A stretch of 14,684 nt of DNA, taken from positions 1 through 14,684 of the forward strand of contig JAFDHU010000040.1 of assembly GCA_019308625.1 (NCBI GenBank), in the 5' to 3' direction. A program made the translations under genes and the position numbers. The notes below the pieces were generated by a model, which ran no database searches, was not told where the DNA came from, and saw only the letters and a list, made by a program, of their open reading frames with translations. Below are positions 1 through 6,581 of this stretch, in pieces. Positions within the stretch are counted from its first letter, which is position 1; each line of letters opens with the position of its first letter. This stretch comes from Deltaproteobacteria bacterium. GTDB lineage: Bacteria > Desulfobacterota > Desulfobaccia > Desulfobaccales > 0-14-0-80-60-11.

Positions 1-248
1 AACTGCTTTTCCTTTAGGCTGCCGGGGGCGACGTTCAGGCGGTAGTACATCCACAGGCCGTCCCGGCGGTCGGTGACCAGGCCCAGGTTGTAGAGGTAGC
101 GCAGGTGGCGGGAAGCCTTGGACTGGGTGATGCCCAGGACATTCATGATGTCGCAGACACAGAGCTCATCCTCCCCAATAAGAAGCCAGAGGATTTTGAG
201 CCGGGTTTCGTCAGCCAGGCCTTTGAAAAACTGGGCTTGTTTTTTCAT
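1..248 (-). CDS. ArsR-family winged-helix transcriptional repressor (partial, C-terminus outside window)
   Basis: This is a DNA-binding repressor of the ArsR/SmtB family; 82 codons are visible and the rest runs off the left edge. The N-terminus (MKKQAQFFKGLADETRLKIL) is the usual helix 1-2 of the family. Residues around 28-33 read ELCVCD, the alpha-3 metal-box motif of arsenite-type ArsR proteins with a C-x-C pair; the third cysteine of the E. coli protein is not at the expected place (IM follows). Residues about 36-52 (LGITQSKASRHLRYLYNLG) are the recognition helix, followed by the start of the beta wing (GLVTDRRDGLWMYYRL). The ATG at 248 has no Shine-Dalgarno sequence, and the best promoter places transcription start almost at the ATG, so the message may be leaderless. 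It lies downstream of cooS on the same strand but is separated from it by a terminator. Metal or metalloid sensing is likely from the Cys pair, but the ligand is inferred. Confidence 0.9.
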   Translation of the reverse strand, partial: MKKQAQFFKGLADETRLKILWLLIGEDELCVCDIMNVLGITQSKASRHLRYLYNLGLVTDRRDGLWMYYRLNVAPGSLKEKQ

Positions 249-254
249 GCTTAT

Positions 255-283
255 TAAATAACCGGATAAATGAATATAGTCAA
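255..283 (-). promoter_or_regulatory. Candidate sigma-70 promoter of the ArsR-family gene
   Basis: On the minus strand a TTGACT -35 box (283-278) is followed by a 17-base spacer and a TATTTA -10 box (260-255), only six bases before the ATG at 248. The AT-rich stretch TTATTTAATAA is nearly self-complementary and could be the autoregulatory operator typical of ArsR repressors. Seen directly: boxes and spacing. Inferred: use as promoter and operator. Confidence 0.5.
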
Positions 284-336
284 GGGCCTCAGAAGCAAGA
301 GCATAATAATTCTCGGGCAGTCAGCCGCCAGCCAGG

Positions 337-373
337 AAATAAAAAAGCCAGCCCCGCCAGCAGGCGGAGCCGG
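337..373 (-). terminator. Intrinsic terminator downstream of cooS
   Basis: On the minus strand an 11-bp stem (373-363 with 358-348, two G-T wobbles) closes a four-base loop and is followed by CTTTTTTATTT. It lies about 100 bases after the cooS stop and before the ArsR-family promoter, separating the two transcription units. Confidence 0.75.
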
Positions 374-421
374 TCATAGCCGGAGAAGACAGACTTGGCG
401 ACTGGAAGGGCCCCAAGGGGA

Positions 422-468
422 CCGGCGGAGGGGGGCCGAGCTTTTTCCGACCTGCCCCCTGCCGCCGG
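422..468. repeat. Inverted repeat just downstream of cooS
   Basis: CCGGCGG (422-428) pairs with CCGCCGG (462-468), and GGGGGC (431-436) pairs with GCCCCC (454-459), with a 2x2 internal loop and a 17-base terminal loop. The 13 pairs form a strong hairpin in the 3' untranslated RNA of cooS, starting seven bases after the stop. There is no T-tract, so it is more likely an RNA-stabilising structure than a terminator. Confidence 0.5.
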
Positions 469-475
469 CGGCCGC

Positions 476-2368
476 TCAAACTCCTCGGGCCTCCAGCCCC
501 AGCCCTCGCCGTTTTTCTTCAATATGTCGGATTATCAATGCAGCGGCCTTCTTGGGGTCGGGCTCCACTGCGAAGCAGGCGCCTAAGTGCTGGGTGAGGC
601 CCTTCAGCAGCACCTCGGTGACTGTCTTGCTGCCCAGGACCGGCGGAACCACCCCCAGAACGGTGAACACGCCGCTGGCCACTGCGTAGGAGGCAATGGC
701 TACGGCTTTCTCGGAGTACCACTCCGGTGCCGCGGCAGCCACCGGCAATTGGTCCGTGTCCACTCCCAGGGCCTGGGCCAGGGCCGCCACCAGGGCGAGG
801 ATGCGGGTGTTGTCCACACAGGAGCCCATATGGAGCACCGGCGGAATATTCAGGGACCGACACACGGCCTTGAGGCCGTCTCCGGCCAGCTCTGCGGCCT
901 CCGGTACCTTGAGCCCCGCCTTGGCATGGGCCACCGCGGCGCACCCGGTATCCAGTACCAGGATGTCCCGGGCGATGAGTTCCCGGGTCAGGGTAGTGTG
1001 ACCGAAGTCCTGGGTGACTTTAGGGTTGTTGCAGCCCACCACCCCGACTGCGCCTCGAAGCTGCCCGGCCTTGATGGCCTCAAGGAGGGGTTCCGGGGTG
1101 CCACCTAAGGCCGCGAGGATGGCCTCCACCGAAAAGCCGGTGAACTGCTGGACGGGCGAGGCCGGGATGAAGACCCGCTCTGGGTTACGGCGGGCGTAAT
1201 TTTCCACCGCCCGGGCCACGACCTCCCGACCCAGGGCCTCGCCGGTTTCCGGGGTGAAAGCCAGATGGGTGGCCTTGGGAAACTTGGCCTTGGGGGAGGT
1301 GCTGAAAAAGATGGTGTGATAACAGGCGGCCAGGTCCCCCAGGGAGGGCAGGATGCACTGGTAGTCCACCAATATGGCCTCCACCGCGCCGGTGATGAGA
1401 GCCAGTTCCTGTACCAGATGGTTGCCAGCCATGGGGATGCCTTTGCGCATAAGCACTTCGTTGCCGGTGCAGCACAGCCCCACCAGGTTGATGCCCTGGG
1501 CCCCCAACTCCCTGGCTCGCTGGAGAAGCTCGGGGTCCTGAGCGGCCCGGACCACCATTTCCGACACCAGCGGATTGTGGCCGTGCAGGATGATGTTCAC
1601 CTGGTCCGCCTTGAGCACCCCGATATTGGCCTGGGAGGCGGCCGGCTGGGGGGTACCGAAGAGGATGTCAGAGAGCTCCGTGGCGATCATGGAGCCGCCC
1701 CAGCCGTCGGCCAGGGCGGTGCGCAGGGCCTGGAGCAAGAGATTGACCGGGTCGTTATCTACTCCCATGTGGGTACGGTGCATCATTTCGGCTATTTCCC
1801 AGTCAATTCCCCGAGGGGTGATGCCTAAGGCCTGCCACTTCTCCAGACGGGTCGCGGGGAGGCGCTTGGTGAAGGTGAGGTGACCTTTTTTGATCCCATA
1901 CTCTTCCATCATGGCCAGGGCCAGTTCCCGGGCCTTGGTCAGGGGCGGCAGCTCCGGCGCCACGCCGTATTCAGCGGCGATGCGATCCAGTTTGGCCAGG
2001 TCCGTAAGCTGGTAGCCCGGGGCGTGGCCTTCGGCCACGGCCAGCAGGGTTTCCACCAGGTCGCGGCCGTGGTCCGAATGAGCGGCGGCTCCGCCGGCCA
2101 CCATGCGGGCCAAGTTCCGGGCCACCATGATGTCGGCGTCTGCCCCGCAGATGCCCCGCTGGGGCCCATCTCCAAAGGGATCAATGCGGCAGGGCCCCAT
2201 CGCGCATATGCGACAGCTCAGGCCCAACTGGCAAAAGCCGCACTCGGGCTGCTGCGCGGCGAAACGTTCCCAGATGGTTTCCAGACCTTCCTCTTCGGCC
2301 TTTTGCTTCAGGGCCAAAGTGTCAGGCTGAATGGAGACCGGAGTTTCAGAGGATGGTTTTTGTTCCAC
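476..2368 (-). CDS. cooS: Anaerobic nickel carbon monoxide dehydrogenase, catalytic subunit (CooS type)
   Basis: CooS interconverts CO and CO2 at a Ni-Fe-S C-cluster, passing electrons to ferredoxin, and acts as a homodimer in the cytoplasm. With the GTG start used here it is 630 residues, the usual family length. N-terminal cluster ligands are C43, C46 (D-cluster), then C52, C55, C60 and C74 (B-cluster, CRICAMGPC pattern). C-cluster ligands are H264 (HGHNP), C300 (GLCCTGNE), C338 (DYQC), C446 (VGCNNPK), C476 (DTGC) and C517 (GSC), and the catalytic lysine is K554 (SEKA); all are present, so the enzyme should be active. C446 and C476 carry the same numbers as in Carboxydothermus CODH-II, as I recall it, which supports the start. 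A TTG at 2413 would add 15 residues but has weaker initiation signals. The D-cluster has a C-x2-C motif and a serine (S51) where most relatives have the second cysteine. No acsB, cooC or cooF is in the window. It lies downstream of metVF behind a terminator; I found no convincing promoter of its own. Confidence 0.95.
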   Translation of the reverse strand: MEQKPSSETPVSIQPDTLALKQKAEEEGLETIWERFAAQQPECGFCQLGLSCRICAMGPCRIDPFGDGPQRGICGADADIMVARNLARMVAGGAAAHSDHGRDLVETLLAVAEGHAPGYQLTDLAKLDRIAAEYGVAPELPPLTKARELALAMMEEYGIKKGHLTFTKRLPATRLEKWQALGITPRGIDWEIAEMMHRTHMGVDNDPVNLLLQALRTALADGWGGSMIATELSDILFGTPQPAASQANIGVLKADQVNIILHGHNPLVSEMVVRAAQDPELLQRARELGAQGINLVGLCCTGNEVLMRKGIPMAGNHLVQELALITGAVEAILVDYQCILPSLGDLAACYHTIFFSTSPKAKFPKATHLAFTPETGEALGREVVARAVENYARRNPERVFIPASPVQQFTGFSVEAILAALGGTPEPLLEAIKAGQLRGAVGVVGCNNPKVTQDFGHTTLTRELIARDILVLDTGCAAVAHAKAGLKVPEAAELAGDGLKAVCRSLNIPPVLHMGSCVDNTRILALVAALAQALGVDTDQLPVAAAAPEWYSEKAVAIASYAVASGVFTVLGVVPPVLGSKTVTEVLLKGLTQHLGACFAVEPDPKKAAALIIRHIEEKRRGLGLEARGV

Positions 2369-2380
2369 GGCGTAACCTCC
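2366..2380 (-). promoter_or_regulatory. Ribosome binding site deciding the cooS start (GTG)
   Basis: A perfect GGAGG (2380-2376) lies seven bases before a GTG (2368-2366) inside the longer reading frame that begins at TTG 2413. The upstream TTG has only a GAGG-like match. The internal GTG is therefore preferred. Confidence 0.65.
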
Positions 2381-2471
2381 CGGCCGGACGGCCTTGCGGG
2401 TATCAGAGGCCAATCAGTCCTCTCTCCTCTTTTAAACCAAAAAAGGCCAAGTGAAAACCGGAAAAAGTCAT

Positions 2472-2496
2472 AAAAAAACCCGGCCGGAGGGCCGGG
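2472..2496 (-). terminator. Intrinsic terminator of the metVF operon
   Basis: On the minus strand CCCGGCC-CTCC-GGCCGGG is followed directly by seven Ts (2478-2472). The stem begins about 18 bases after the metF stop. It is a textbook terminator separating metVF from cooS. Confidence 0.9.
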
Positions 2497-2514
2497 CTGT
2501 GGTGGGCGCCGTCT

Positions 2515-3447
2515 TTAATCCACCTGGGGCCGAGGCAGCAGTCCGGCCTTCTCCAGGATCTCCGGAGCCTTTTCCTCCCATTCAATGGCCATGAGATGGA
2601 TGCCGGCCACGCCCTTCATCTCCAGGCATTGTTGGATCTGCTCCACAGCGATTTTGATGCCTTCTTCGGCCACCTTGTCCTTGGGAACCCCTTTCAGCCG
2701 GGTGATGTATTCATCCGGCACGATGATGCCGGGGACGAACTTCTTCATGTAGTTGGCCATGCCCACGGATTTGAAGGGGGTGATGCCCGCCAGGATGTAA
2801 CACTTTTCCGTCAGGCCCATATCATTGGCCATTTCTATGAACTTGCCGAAGCGCTCCATGTCATAGATGCACTGGGTCTGAATAAACTGGGCCCCGGCCT
2901 TGATTTTTTTAGCCAGGCGCACCACCCGGAACTCAAAGGGATCGGCAAAGGGGTTGGCCGCGGCGCCGATGAACATGGCCGGCCGGCCTTCCACTTCGGT
3001 GCCGCTGATCATCTTGCCTTCATCCCGCATGCGCCTTACACAGTCCAGCAACTGCACGGAATCCAGGTCGTGCACGTTCTTGGACTGGGGATGGTCGCCG
3101 AAGGTATGGTGGTCTCCGGTGAGGCATAACAGATTTTTAATCCCCAGGGCCGCGGCGCCCAGCACGTTGCTTTGCAGGGCGATGCGGTTCATGTCCCGGG
3201 TGACCATCTGCATCACCGGCTCAATGCCCATGTCCATGAGAATGCGGCAGGCTGCCATAGAGCAAAACCGCACCACCGCGGTCTGGTTGTCGGTGACGTT
3301 GACGGCGTCAGCGCAGTTTTTCAGGTATTGGGCCTTGTGCCGGAAGTGCTCCGCATCGGCCCCTCGGGGCGGCCCGCATTCACAGGTTACGGCTTTCTGG
3401 CCGCTTTTCAGGATTTTTTCCAGTTTGCTTCCGGCAGTCACTGTCAT
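2515..3447 (-). CDS. metF: Methylenetetrahydrofolate reductase, MetF subunit
   Basis: MetF reduces 5,10-methylene-THF to 5-methyl-THF with an FAD in a TIM barrel; in anaerobes it works with the iron-sulfur partner MetV. The 310-residue protein has the family features: E23 in the TCECGPPRGAD stretch (counterpart of the catalytic Glu near the N-terminus of E. coli MetF), VTDN at 51-54, a QMVTRDMNR strand-loop near 80-88, and LTGDHH near 109-114 at the flavin site. Its ATG overlaps the metV stop (ATGA, four bases), with GAGGAA just upstream, so the two are translationally coupled and probably made in equal amounts. The pathway context (fhs next door, cooS downstream) points to the Wood-Ljungdahl methyl branch rather than only methionine synthesis. 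Direction (oxidative or reductive) and electron donor cannot be read from the sequence. Confidence 0.93.
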   Translation of the reverse strand: MTVTAGSKLEKILKSGQKAVTCECGPPRGADAEHFRHKAQYLKNCADAVNVTDNQTAVVRFCSMAACRILMDMGIEPVMQMVTRDMNRIALQSNVLGAAALGIKNLLCLTGDHHTFGDHPQSKNVHDLDSVQLLDCVRRMRDEGKMISGTEVEGRPAMFIGAAANPFADPFEFRVVRLAKKIKAGAQFIQTQCIYDMERFGKFIEMANDMGLTEKCYILAGITPFKSVGMANYMKKFVPGIIVPDEYITRLKGVPKDKVAEEGIKIAVEQIQQCLEMKGVAGIHLMAIEWEEKAPEILEKAGLLPRPQVD

Positions 3448-4115
3448 TTCCTCAACTCCTCCCGAATCATGGTGCGCGGTCCGGCCTCACGACTGGTGGC
3501 CCAATTCTTGTAGCCCCAGGGCTCCTCCAGCTTGTGAAGCTGTCCTAAGTTCTTCAGGCGCTCATAAATCAAGTGCCAGACGCAGTCGATTTCGCCCCTG
3601 CCCACTTCGCACTTGCCGCCCGAGGAACCGCCACAGGGTCCGTTCATCAGTTGTTTGGCGCACCGGGCCACCGGGCACAAGCCGCCGAAATCGCCGATGA
3701 TGCAGCTGCCGCAGGCCTGGCAGTATTCCTTGAAAACACCGTGCTCCACCGAGCCCCCGATAAAGACGGTGTTCAGACCCGGATAAACCGGCAGATAAGG
3801 GTAACGGGCGGCGATATACTGCGGTCCCACGCTGCAGGCGATGGACACCACCGCGTCCACCTCTTTGACCAGGTCGTCCAGGGGTTCAATGTATTCCGGG
3901 TCGCATTGCCGCTCACAAGTATATTCCAGGACTTCCAGATCGTTGCCGGAGGTTTTGCGGGCGATACGCAACTCCGACGCTAGGATGCCTACTTCCTTTT
4001 CACCTCCCGAATTGCAGACGGTGACGCAGCCTTTGCATCCGGCCACCAGAACCTTCTTGCAATCCTTGATCATCTCCAAGATTTCCCCGATCGGTTTTGA
4101 CTCCGCGACTACCAT
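3444..4115 (-). CDS. metV: Iron-sulfur/zinc partner of methylenetetrahydrofolate reductase (MetV)
   Basis: MetV is the cysteine-rich subunit that docks to MetF and brings electrons to its flavin. From the start used here it has 223 residues. Cysteines cluster at 27, 30 and 34 (GCKGCVTVC), 67 and 71, then 132, 135 and 138 (CQACGSC), and in the C-terminal MTHFR_C-type block at 147, 152, 161 and 169, including CAKQLMNGPCGG. That last pattern is the family signature. The ATG at 4115 has AGAGGAGG five bases upstream; an upstream in-frame ATG at 4160 would add 15 residues but its nearest GGAGG is about 17 bases away. It is the first gene of a two-gene operon with metF and is driven by the strong promoter at 4291-4319. 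No hdrA, mvhD or rnfC-type partner is nearby, so its electron source is unknown. Confidence 0.9.
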   Translation of the reverse strand: MVVAESKPIGEILEMIKDCKKVLVAGCKGCVTVCNSGGEKEVGILASELRIARKTSGNDLEVLEYTCERQCDPEYIEPLDDLVKEVDAVVSIACSVGPQYIAARYPYLPVYPGLNTVFIGGSVEHGVFKEYCQACGSCIIGDFGGLCPVARCAKQLMNGPCGGSSGGKCEVGRGEIDCVWHLIYERLKNLGQLHKLEEPWGYKNWATSREAGPRTMIREELRK

Positions 4116-4128
4116 GAATGCCTCCTCT
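4113..4128 (-). promoter_or_regulatory. Ribosome binding site deciding the metV start
   Basis: AGAGGAGG (4128-4121) lies five bases before the ATG at 4115. The ten bases GGAGGCATTC occur both here and about 57 bases further upstream (4182-4173), a short duplication in the leader whose upstream copy is not spaced for the ATG at 4160. Confidence 0.6.
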
Positions 4129-4273
4129 AAGCCTTCGATTCCCTTACTTCCTCCTGCCATCAGCCGCTTTTGGAATGCCTCCGGAGGAGGGCCTCATCCC
4201 AGGCCAATTGAAAATATGTGCAAAAAATTTTTTCCTCTCCCGCCTCCCTGCAAGGCGACAGGGCAGGAAAATA

Positions 4274-4291
4274 TTGTACTTCAATTCACAA
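4274..4291 (-). promoter_or_regulatory. Rex-like operator overlapping the metVF promoter
   Basis: The minus strand reads TTGTGAATTGAAGTACAA. The Rex consensus as I know it is TTGTGAA-N4-TTCACAA; the left half matches 7 of 7 and the right half 4 of 7, including the outer ACAA. The site starts at the last base of the -10 box and covers the expected transcription start, an ideal place for repression. Rex senses the NADH/NAD+ ratio and controls energy genes in Desulfobacterota and Clostridia. No rex gene is in the window, so the assignment is inference. Confidence 0.5.
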
Positions 4292-4319
4292 TTTTAGGCC
4301 CCAGCCCGCCTTTTGTCAA
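4291..4319 (-). promoter_or_regulatory. Sigma-70 promoter of metVF
   Basis: On the minus strand TTGACA (4319-4314), a 17-base spacer and TAAAAT (4296-4291) give an 11 of 12 match to consensus with ideal spacing. AT-rich DNA (GAAATTTTT) lies just upstream, possibly an UP element. The expected start is near 4284. Confidence 0.75.
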
Positions 4320-4374
4320 ATGGAAAAATTTCTAATGATTTTCAATCAAGGGAGATTTGGAAGTCAAAATTTTA

Positions 4375-4403
4375 TTGACAAACGGTCTTGAGGAAGTTTA
4401 AAT
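4375..4403 (+). promoter_or_regulatory. Candidate sigma-70 promoter of fhs
   Basis: TTGACA (4375-4380) is a perfect -35 box; 17 bases later comes TTAAAT (4398-4403), a 4 of 6 match to the -10 consensus. AAAATTTTA precedes it. Expected transcription starts near 4410, giving a leader of about 140 bases. Confidence 0.6.
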
Positions 4404-4477
4404 GGTGGCGCATGTGAAAAAAAGTATGAGCACAAAGGCCCCCTGCCCCCCAGGCTTACTGGCTGATGTGGAAATCA

Positions 4478-4496
4478 CCGGGCTGGCCCAGCCCGG
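4478..4496 (+). repeat. Perfect hairpin in the fhs leader
   Basis: CCGGGCT-GGCCC-AGCCCGG forms a 7-bp perfect stem about 55 bases before the fhs start. It is followed by purine-rich sequence, not Ts, so it is not an intrinsic terminator. It may influence message stability. Confidence 0.45.
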
Positions 4497-4549
4497 AAAA
4501 GAAAGCAAGAGTTTCAGCAAACAACATTAATTTTTAAGGAGGCCCGTAT

Positions 4550-6334
4550 ATGGCGAAGTATGATCCTACCAAAATGTCGGACTGGCAGATTGCCGAAATC
4601 GCCGAAGCGGAAATGATTCCCTTCGACGAGATGTGCGAGAAGCTAGGAATTCCCAAAGAGGAACGCATTCCATACGGTCAGAAAATCGGACGCATTGACT
4701 ACCTGAAGTGCCTGGAGCGCCTGAAAGACAAGCCCGACGGCTACTACATCGAGGTCACCGCCATCACTCCCACCCCTCTGGGGGAAGGCAAGACTACCTG
4801 CACCATGGGCTTGATCGAAGGCCTGGGCAAGCGGGGCGTGAATGTGGGCGGCGCCATCCGGCAGCCTTCCGGCGGCCCCACCATGAACATCAAGGGCACC
4901 GCGGCCGGCGGCGGCATCTCCCTGCTCATTCCCATGACCGAGTTCTCCCTGGGCCTCACCGGCGACATCAACAACATCATGAACGCCCACAACCTGGCTA
5001 TGGTGGCTGCCACCTCCCGCCTGCAGCATGAGTTCAACTATGACGACGAGCAGTTGGCCAAGCGTAACCTCAAGCGCCTGAACATTGACCCCAAGAACTT
5101 TGAGATGGGCTGGATCATGGACTTCTGCGCCCAGGCCCTGCGCAACATTATCATCGGCTTGGGCGGCAAGATGGACGGCTTCATGATGGCCTCCAAGTTC
5201 GGCATCGCGGTGTCCTCGGAGGTCATGGCCATCCTGTCGGTGACCACCTCCCTGGAGGACCTGAGGGAAAGGCTGAACAACATCACCGTGTGCTACGACA
5301 AGAAGGGCAATCCTATCACCACCCGGGATCTGGAAGTGGGCAACGCCATGACTGCCTGGATGGTGCCCTCCATCAACCCCACTCTCTGTCAGACCGTGGA
5401 GAAGCAGCCCTGCTTCGTGCACGCCGGTCCCTTCGCCAATATCGCGGTGGGCCAGTCCTCCATCATCGCCGACCAGGTGGGCCTGAAGCTGTTTGACTAC
5501 CATGTCACCGAATCCGGGTTCGGCGCCGACATCGGCTTTGAGAAGTTCTGGAACGTGAAGTGCCGCTTCAGCGGCCTCACCCCCCATGTATCGGTGATTA
5601 CCGCCACCGTGCGGGGCCTCAAGCATCACGGGGTCAACGCCGGGGCCCTGCCTTGTCCGCCGGGCCGTCCCATCCCCAAACAGTATTTTGAGGCCTCCAA
5701 AGAGACCTTTGCCTGGCTGGAAGACGGGGTGGAAAACCTCTGCCACCACATCCGCACCGTGAAAAAGTCCGGCATCAAACCGGTGGTGTGCATCAACGCC
5801 TTCCATTTTGACTCCAAGGAGGAGCATGACCTCATCCGGCGTAGGGCCGAAGCCGAAGGCGCCCGGGTGGCTGTGTCCCGGCACTGGCAGTACGGCGGCG
5901 AAGGCGCCCTGGAATTCGCCGACGTGGTCATGGAGGCCTGTAAAGAAAAACCTGAGTTCAAGTTCCTTTACCCCAATGAGATGCCTCTTAGGCAGCGGGT
6001 GGAACTCATCGCCAAGGAAGTGTACGGCGCCGACGGCGTGGACTTCCTGCCGGAAGCCGTGGCCAAGGCCCAGCGCTTTGAGGCGGATCCCAAGTACAAC
6101 GAATACGCCACCATGATGGTGAAGACGCACCTGAGCCTGACCCATGATCCCACCAAGAAAGGCACTCCCAAGGGTTGGCGGCTGCCGGTGCGGGACTTCC
6201 TCATTTACAGCGGCGCCAAGTTCATCTGCCCGGTGTGCGGGGCCATTTCCCTGATGCCCGGCACCAGCTCCGACCCGGCTTTCCGCCGCGTCGACGTGGA
6301 CGTGAAGACCGGCAAAGTCATCGGCTTGTTCTAA
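4550..6334 (+). CDS. fhs: Formate-tetrahydrofolate ligase (divergent variant)
   Basis: Fhs makes 10-formyl-THF from formate, THF and ATP (reversible), the entry step of the methyl branch. The protein is 594 residues, longer than the roughly 557 of the Moorella enzyme. The nucleotide loop TPTPLGEGKTT is at 73-83. F418 (INAFHF) and W446 (three residues before GGEG) correspond to the pterin-sandwiching Phe and Trp known from Moorella. Two stretches differ clearly from the usual family: RQPSGGP at 104-110 has Gln105 where the typical motif has Glu (REPSLGP), followed by MNIKGTAAGGG instead of FGIKGGAAGGG; and near the C-terminus FICPVCG replaces the usual FIVPITG, giving a C-x2-C pair. The C-terminal VDVDVKTGKVIGLF ending is conserved. 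AAGGAGG lies seven bases before the ATG. It is monocistronic, divergent from metVF, and ends in a strong terminator. Residue numbering of relatives is from memory. Confidence 0.95.
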   Translation: MAKYDPTKMSDWQIAEIAEAEMIPFDEMCEKLGIPKEERIPYGQKIGRIDYLKCLERLKDKPDGYYIEVTAITPTPLGEGKTTCTMGLIEGLGKRGVNVGGAIRQPSGGPTMNIKGTAAGGGISLLIPMTEFSLGLTGDINNIMNAHNLAMVAATSRLQHEFNYDDEQLAKRNLKRLNIDPKNFEMGWIMDFCAQALRNIIIGLGGKMDGFMMASKFGIAVSSEVMAILSVTTSLEDLRERLNNITVCYDKKGNPITTRDLEVGNAMTAWMVPSINPTLCQTVEKQPCFVHAGPFANIAVGQSSIIADQVGLKLFDYHVTESGFGADIGFEKFWNVKCRFSGLTPHVSVITATVRGLKHHGVNAGALPCPPGRPIPKQYFEASKETFAWLEDGVENLCHHIRTVKKSGIKPVVCINAFHFDSKEEHDLIRRRAEAEGARVAVSRHWQYGGEGALEFADVVMEACKEKPEFKFLYPNEMPLRQRVELIAKEVYGADGVDFLPEAVAKAQRFEADPKYNEYATMMVKTHLSLTHDPTKKGTPKGWRLPVRDFLIYSGAKFICPVCGAISLMPGTSSDPAFRRVDVDVKTGKVIGLF

Positions 6335-6347
6335 CTTGACACCATCC

Positions 6348-6383
6348 CATCCTTCCAGGCCCTGTCAGGGGCCTGGAAGGATG
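6348..6383 (+). repeat. 15-bp perfect inverted repeat after fhs
   Basis: Bases 6348-6362 and 6369-6383 are perfect inverted copies (arm CATCCTTCCAGGCCC) around a six-base loop, beginning 13 bases after the fhs stop. No T-tract follows directly; the true terminator is the next hairpin. It probably stabilises the fhs message 3' end. Confidence 0.6.
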
Positions 6384-6390
6384 CAGCCTG

Positions 6391-6433
6391 CCGGCTTTCG
6401 GTACGGGTCTGGTGCCTGAAAGCCGGTTTTTTT
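6391..6433 (+). terminator. Intrinsic terminator of fhs
   Basis: CCGGCTTTC (6391-6399) pairs with GAAAGCCGG (6418-6426), extended inward by GGTAC/GTGCC with one bulged base, and is followed by seven Ts (6427-6433). Confidence 0.9.
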
Positions 6434-6563
6434 GTTCGGCTTCCCTTAACTGGGCAGGGGAAAAAGCCAGCGTCGCAACCAGCCGACATCCGGAGGTGGG
6501 GAGAATTTCCGGAACGAAACAATTTCTAGGCCTCTACCAGCCTATTTAAGCCGAAGCCAGCTT

Positions 6564-6581
6564 TTGTGATAATTATCACTT
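6564..6581. promoter_or_regulatory. Palindromic operator candidate (CRP/FNR-, HcpR- or Rex-like)
   Basis: TTGTGATAATTATCACTT contains a 14-bp perfect palindrome, GTGATAATTATCAC (6566-6579). It fits TGTGA-N6-TCACA (CRP/FNR family, including HcpR of sulfate reducers) at 9 of 10 positions, and the Rex consensus less well (about 10 of 14). It abuts or overlaps the -35 box of the best promoter candidate for the transhydrogenase operon. The identity of the regulator is inferred. Confidence 0.5.

Larger units (their letters stand above)
4116..4549. other. Gene-free divergent control region between metVF and fhs
   Basis: These 434 bases hold no convincing gene. They contain two back-to-back promoters whose -35 boxes are 55 bases apart, a Rex-like operator on the leftward promoter, AT-rich stretches upstream of both -35 boxes, and long leaders on both sides (about 165 bases for metVF, about 140 for fhs). 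A GC-rich hairpin lies in the fhs leader. Confidence 0.7.

Noticed and set aside
270..689. Plus-strand open frame antisense to the cooS 3' end
   Set aside because: Low-complexity Pro/Arg/Ser translation lying opposite cooS and its terminator.
2369..2413. TTG start at 2413 for cooS
   Set aside because: The internal GTG at 2368 has a perfect GGAGG at ideal distance; the extra 15 residues are not family-like.
3841..4335. Plus-strand frame across the metV start and control region
   Set aside because: Antisense to metV and crosses the metVF promoter; no ribosome binding site or domain.
4643..6145. A 500-codon open frame on the minus strand inside fhs
   Set aside because: It is antisense to a well-supported gene, its translation is His/Gly/Val-rich with no domain pattern, and such long antisense frames are common in GC-rich genes.
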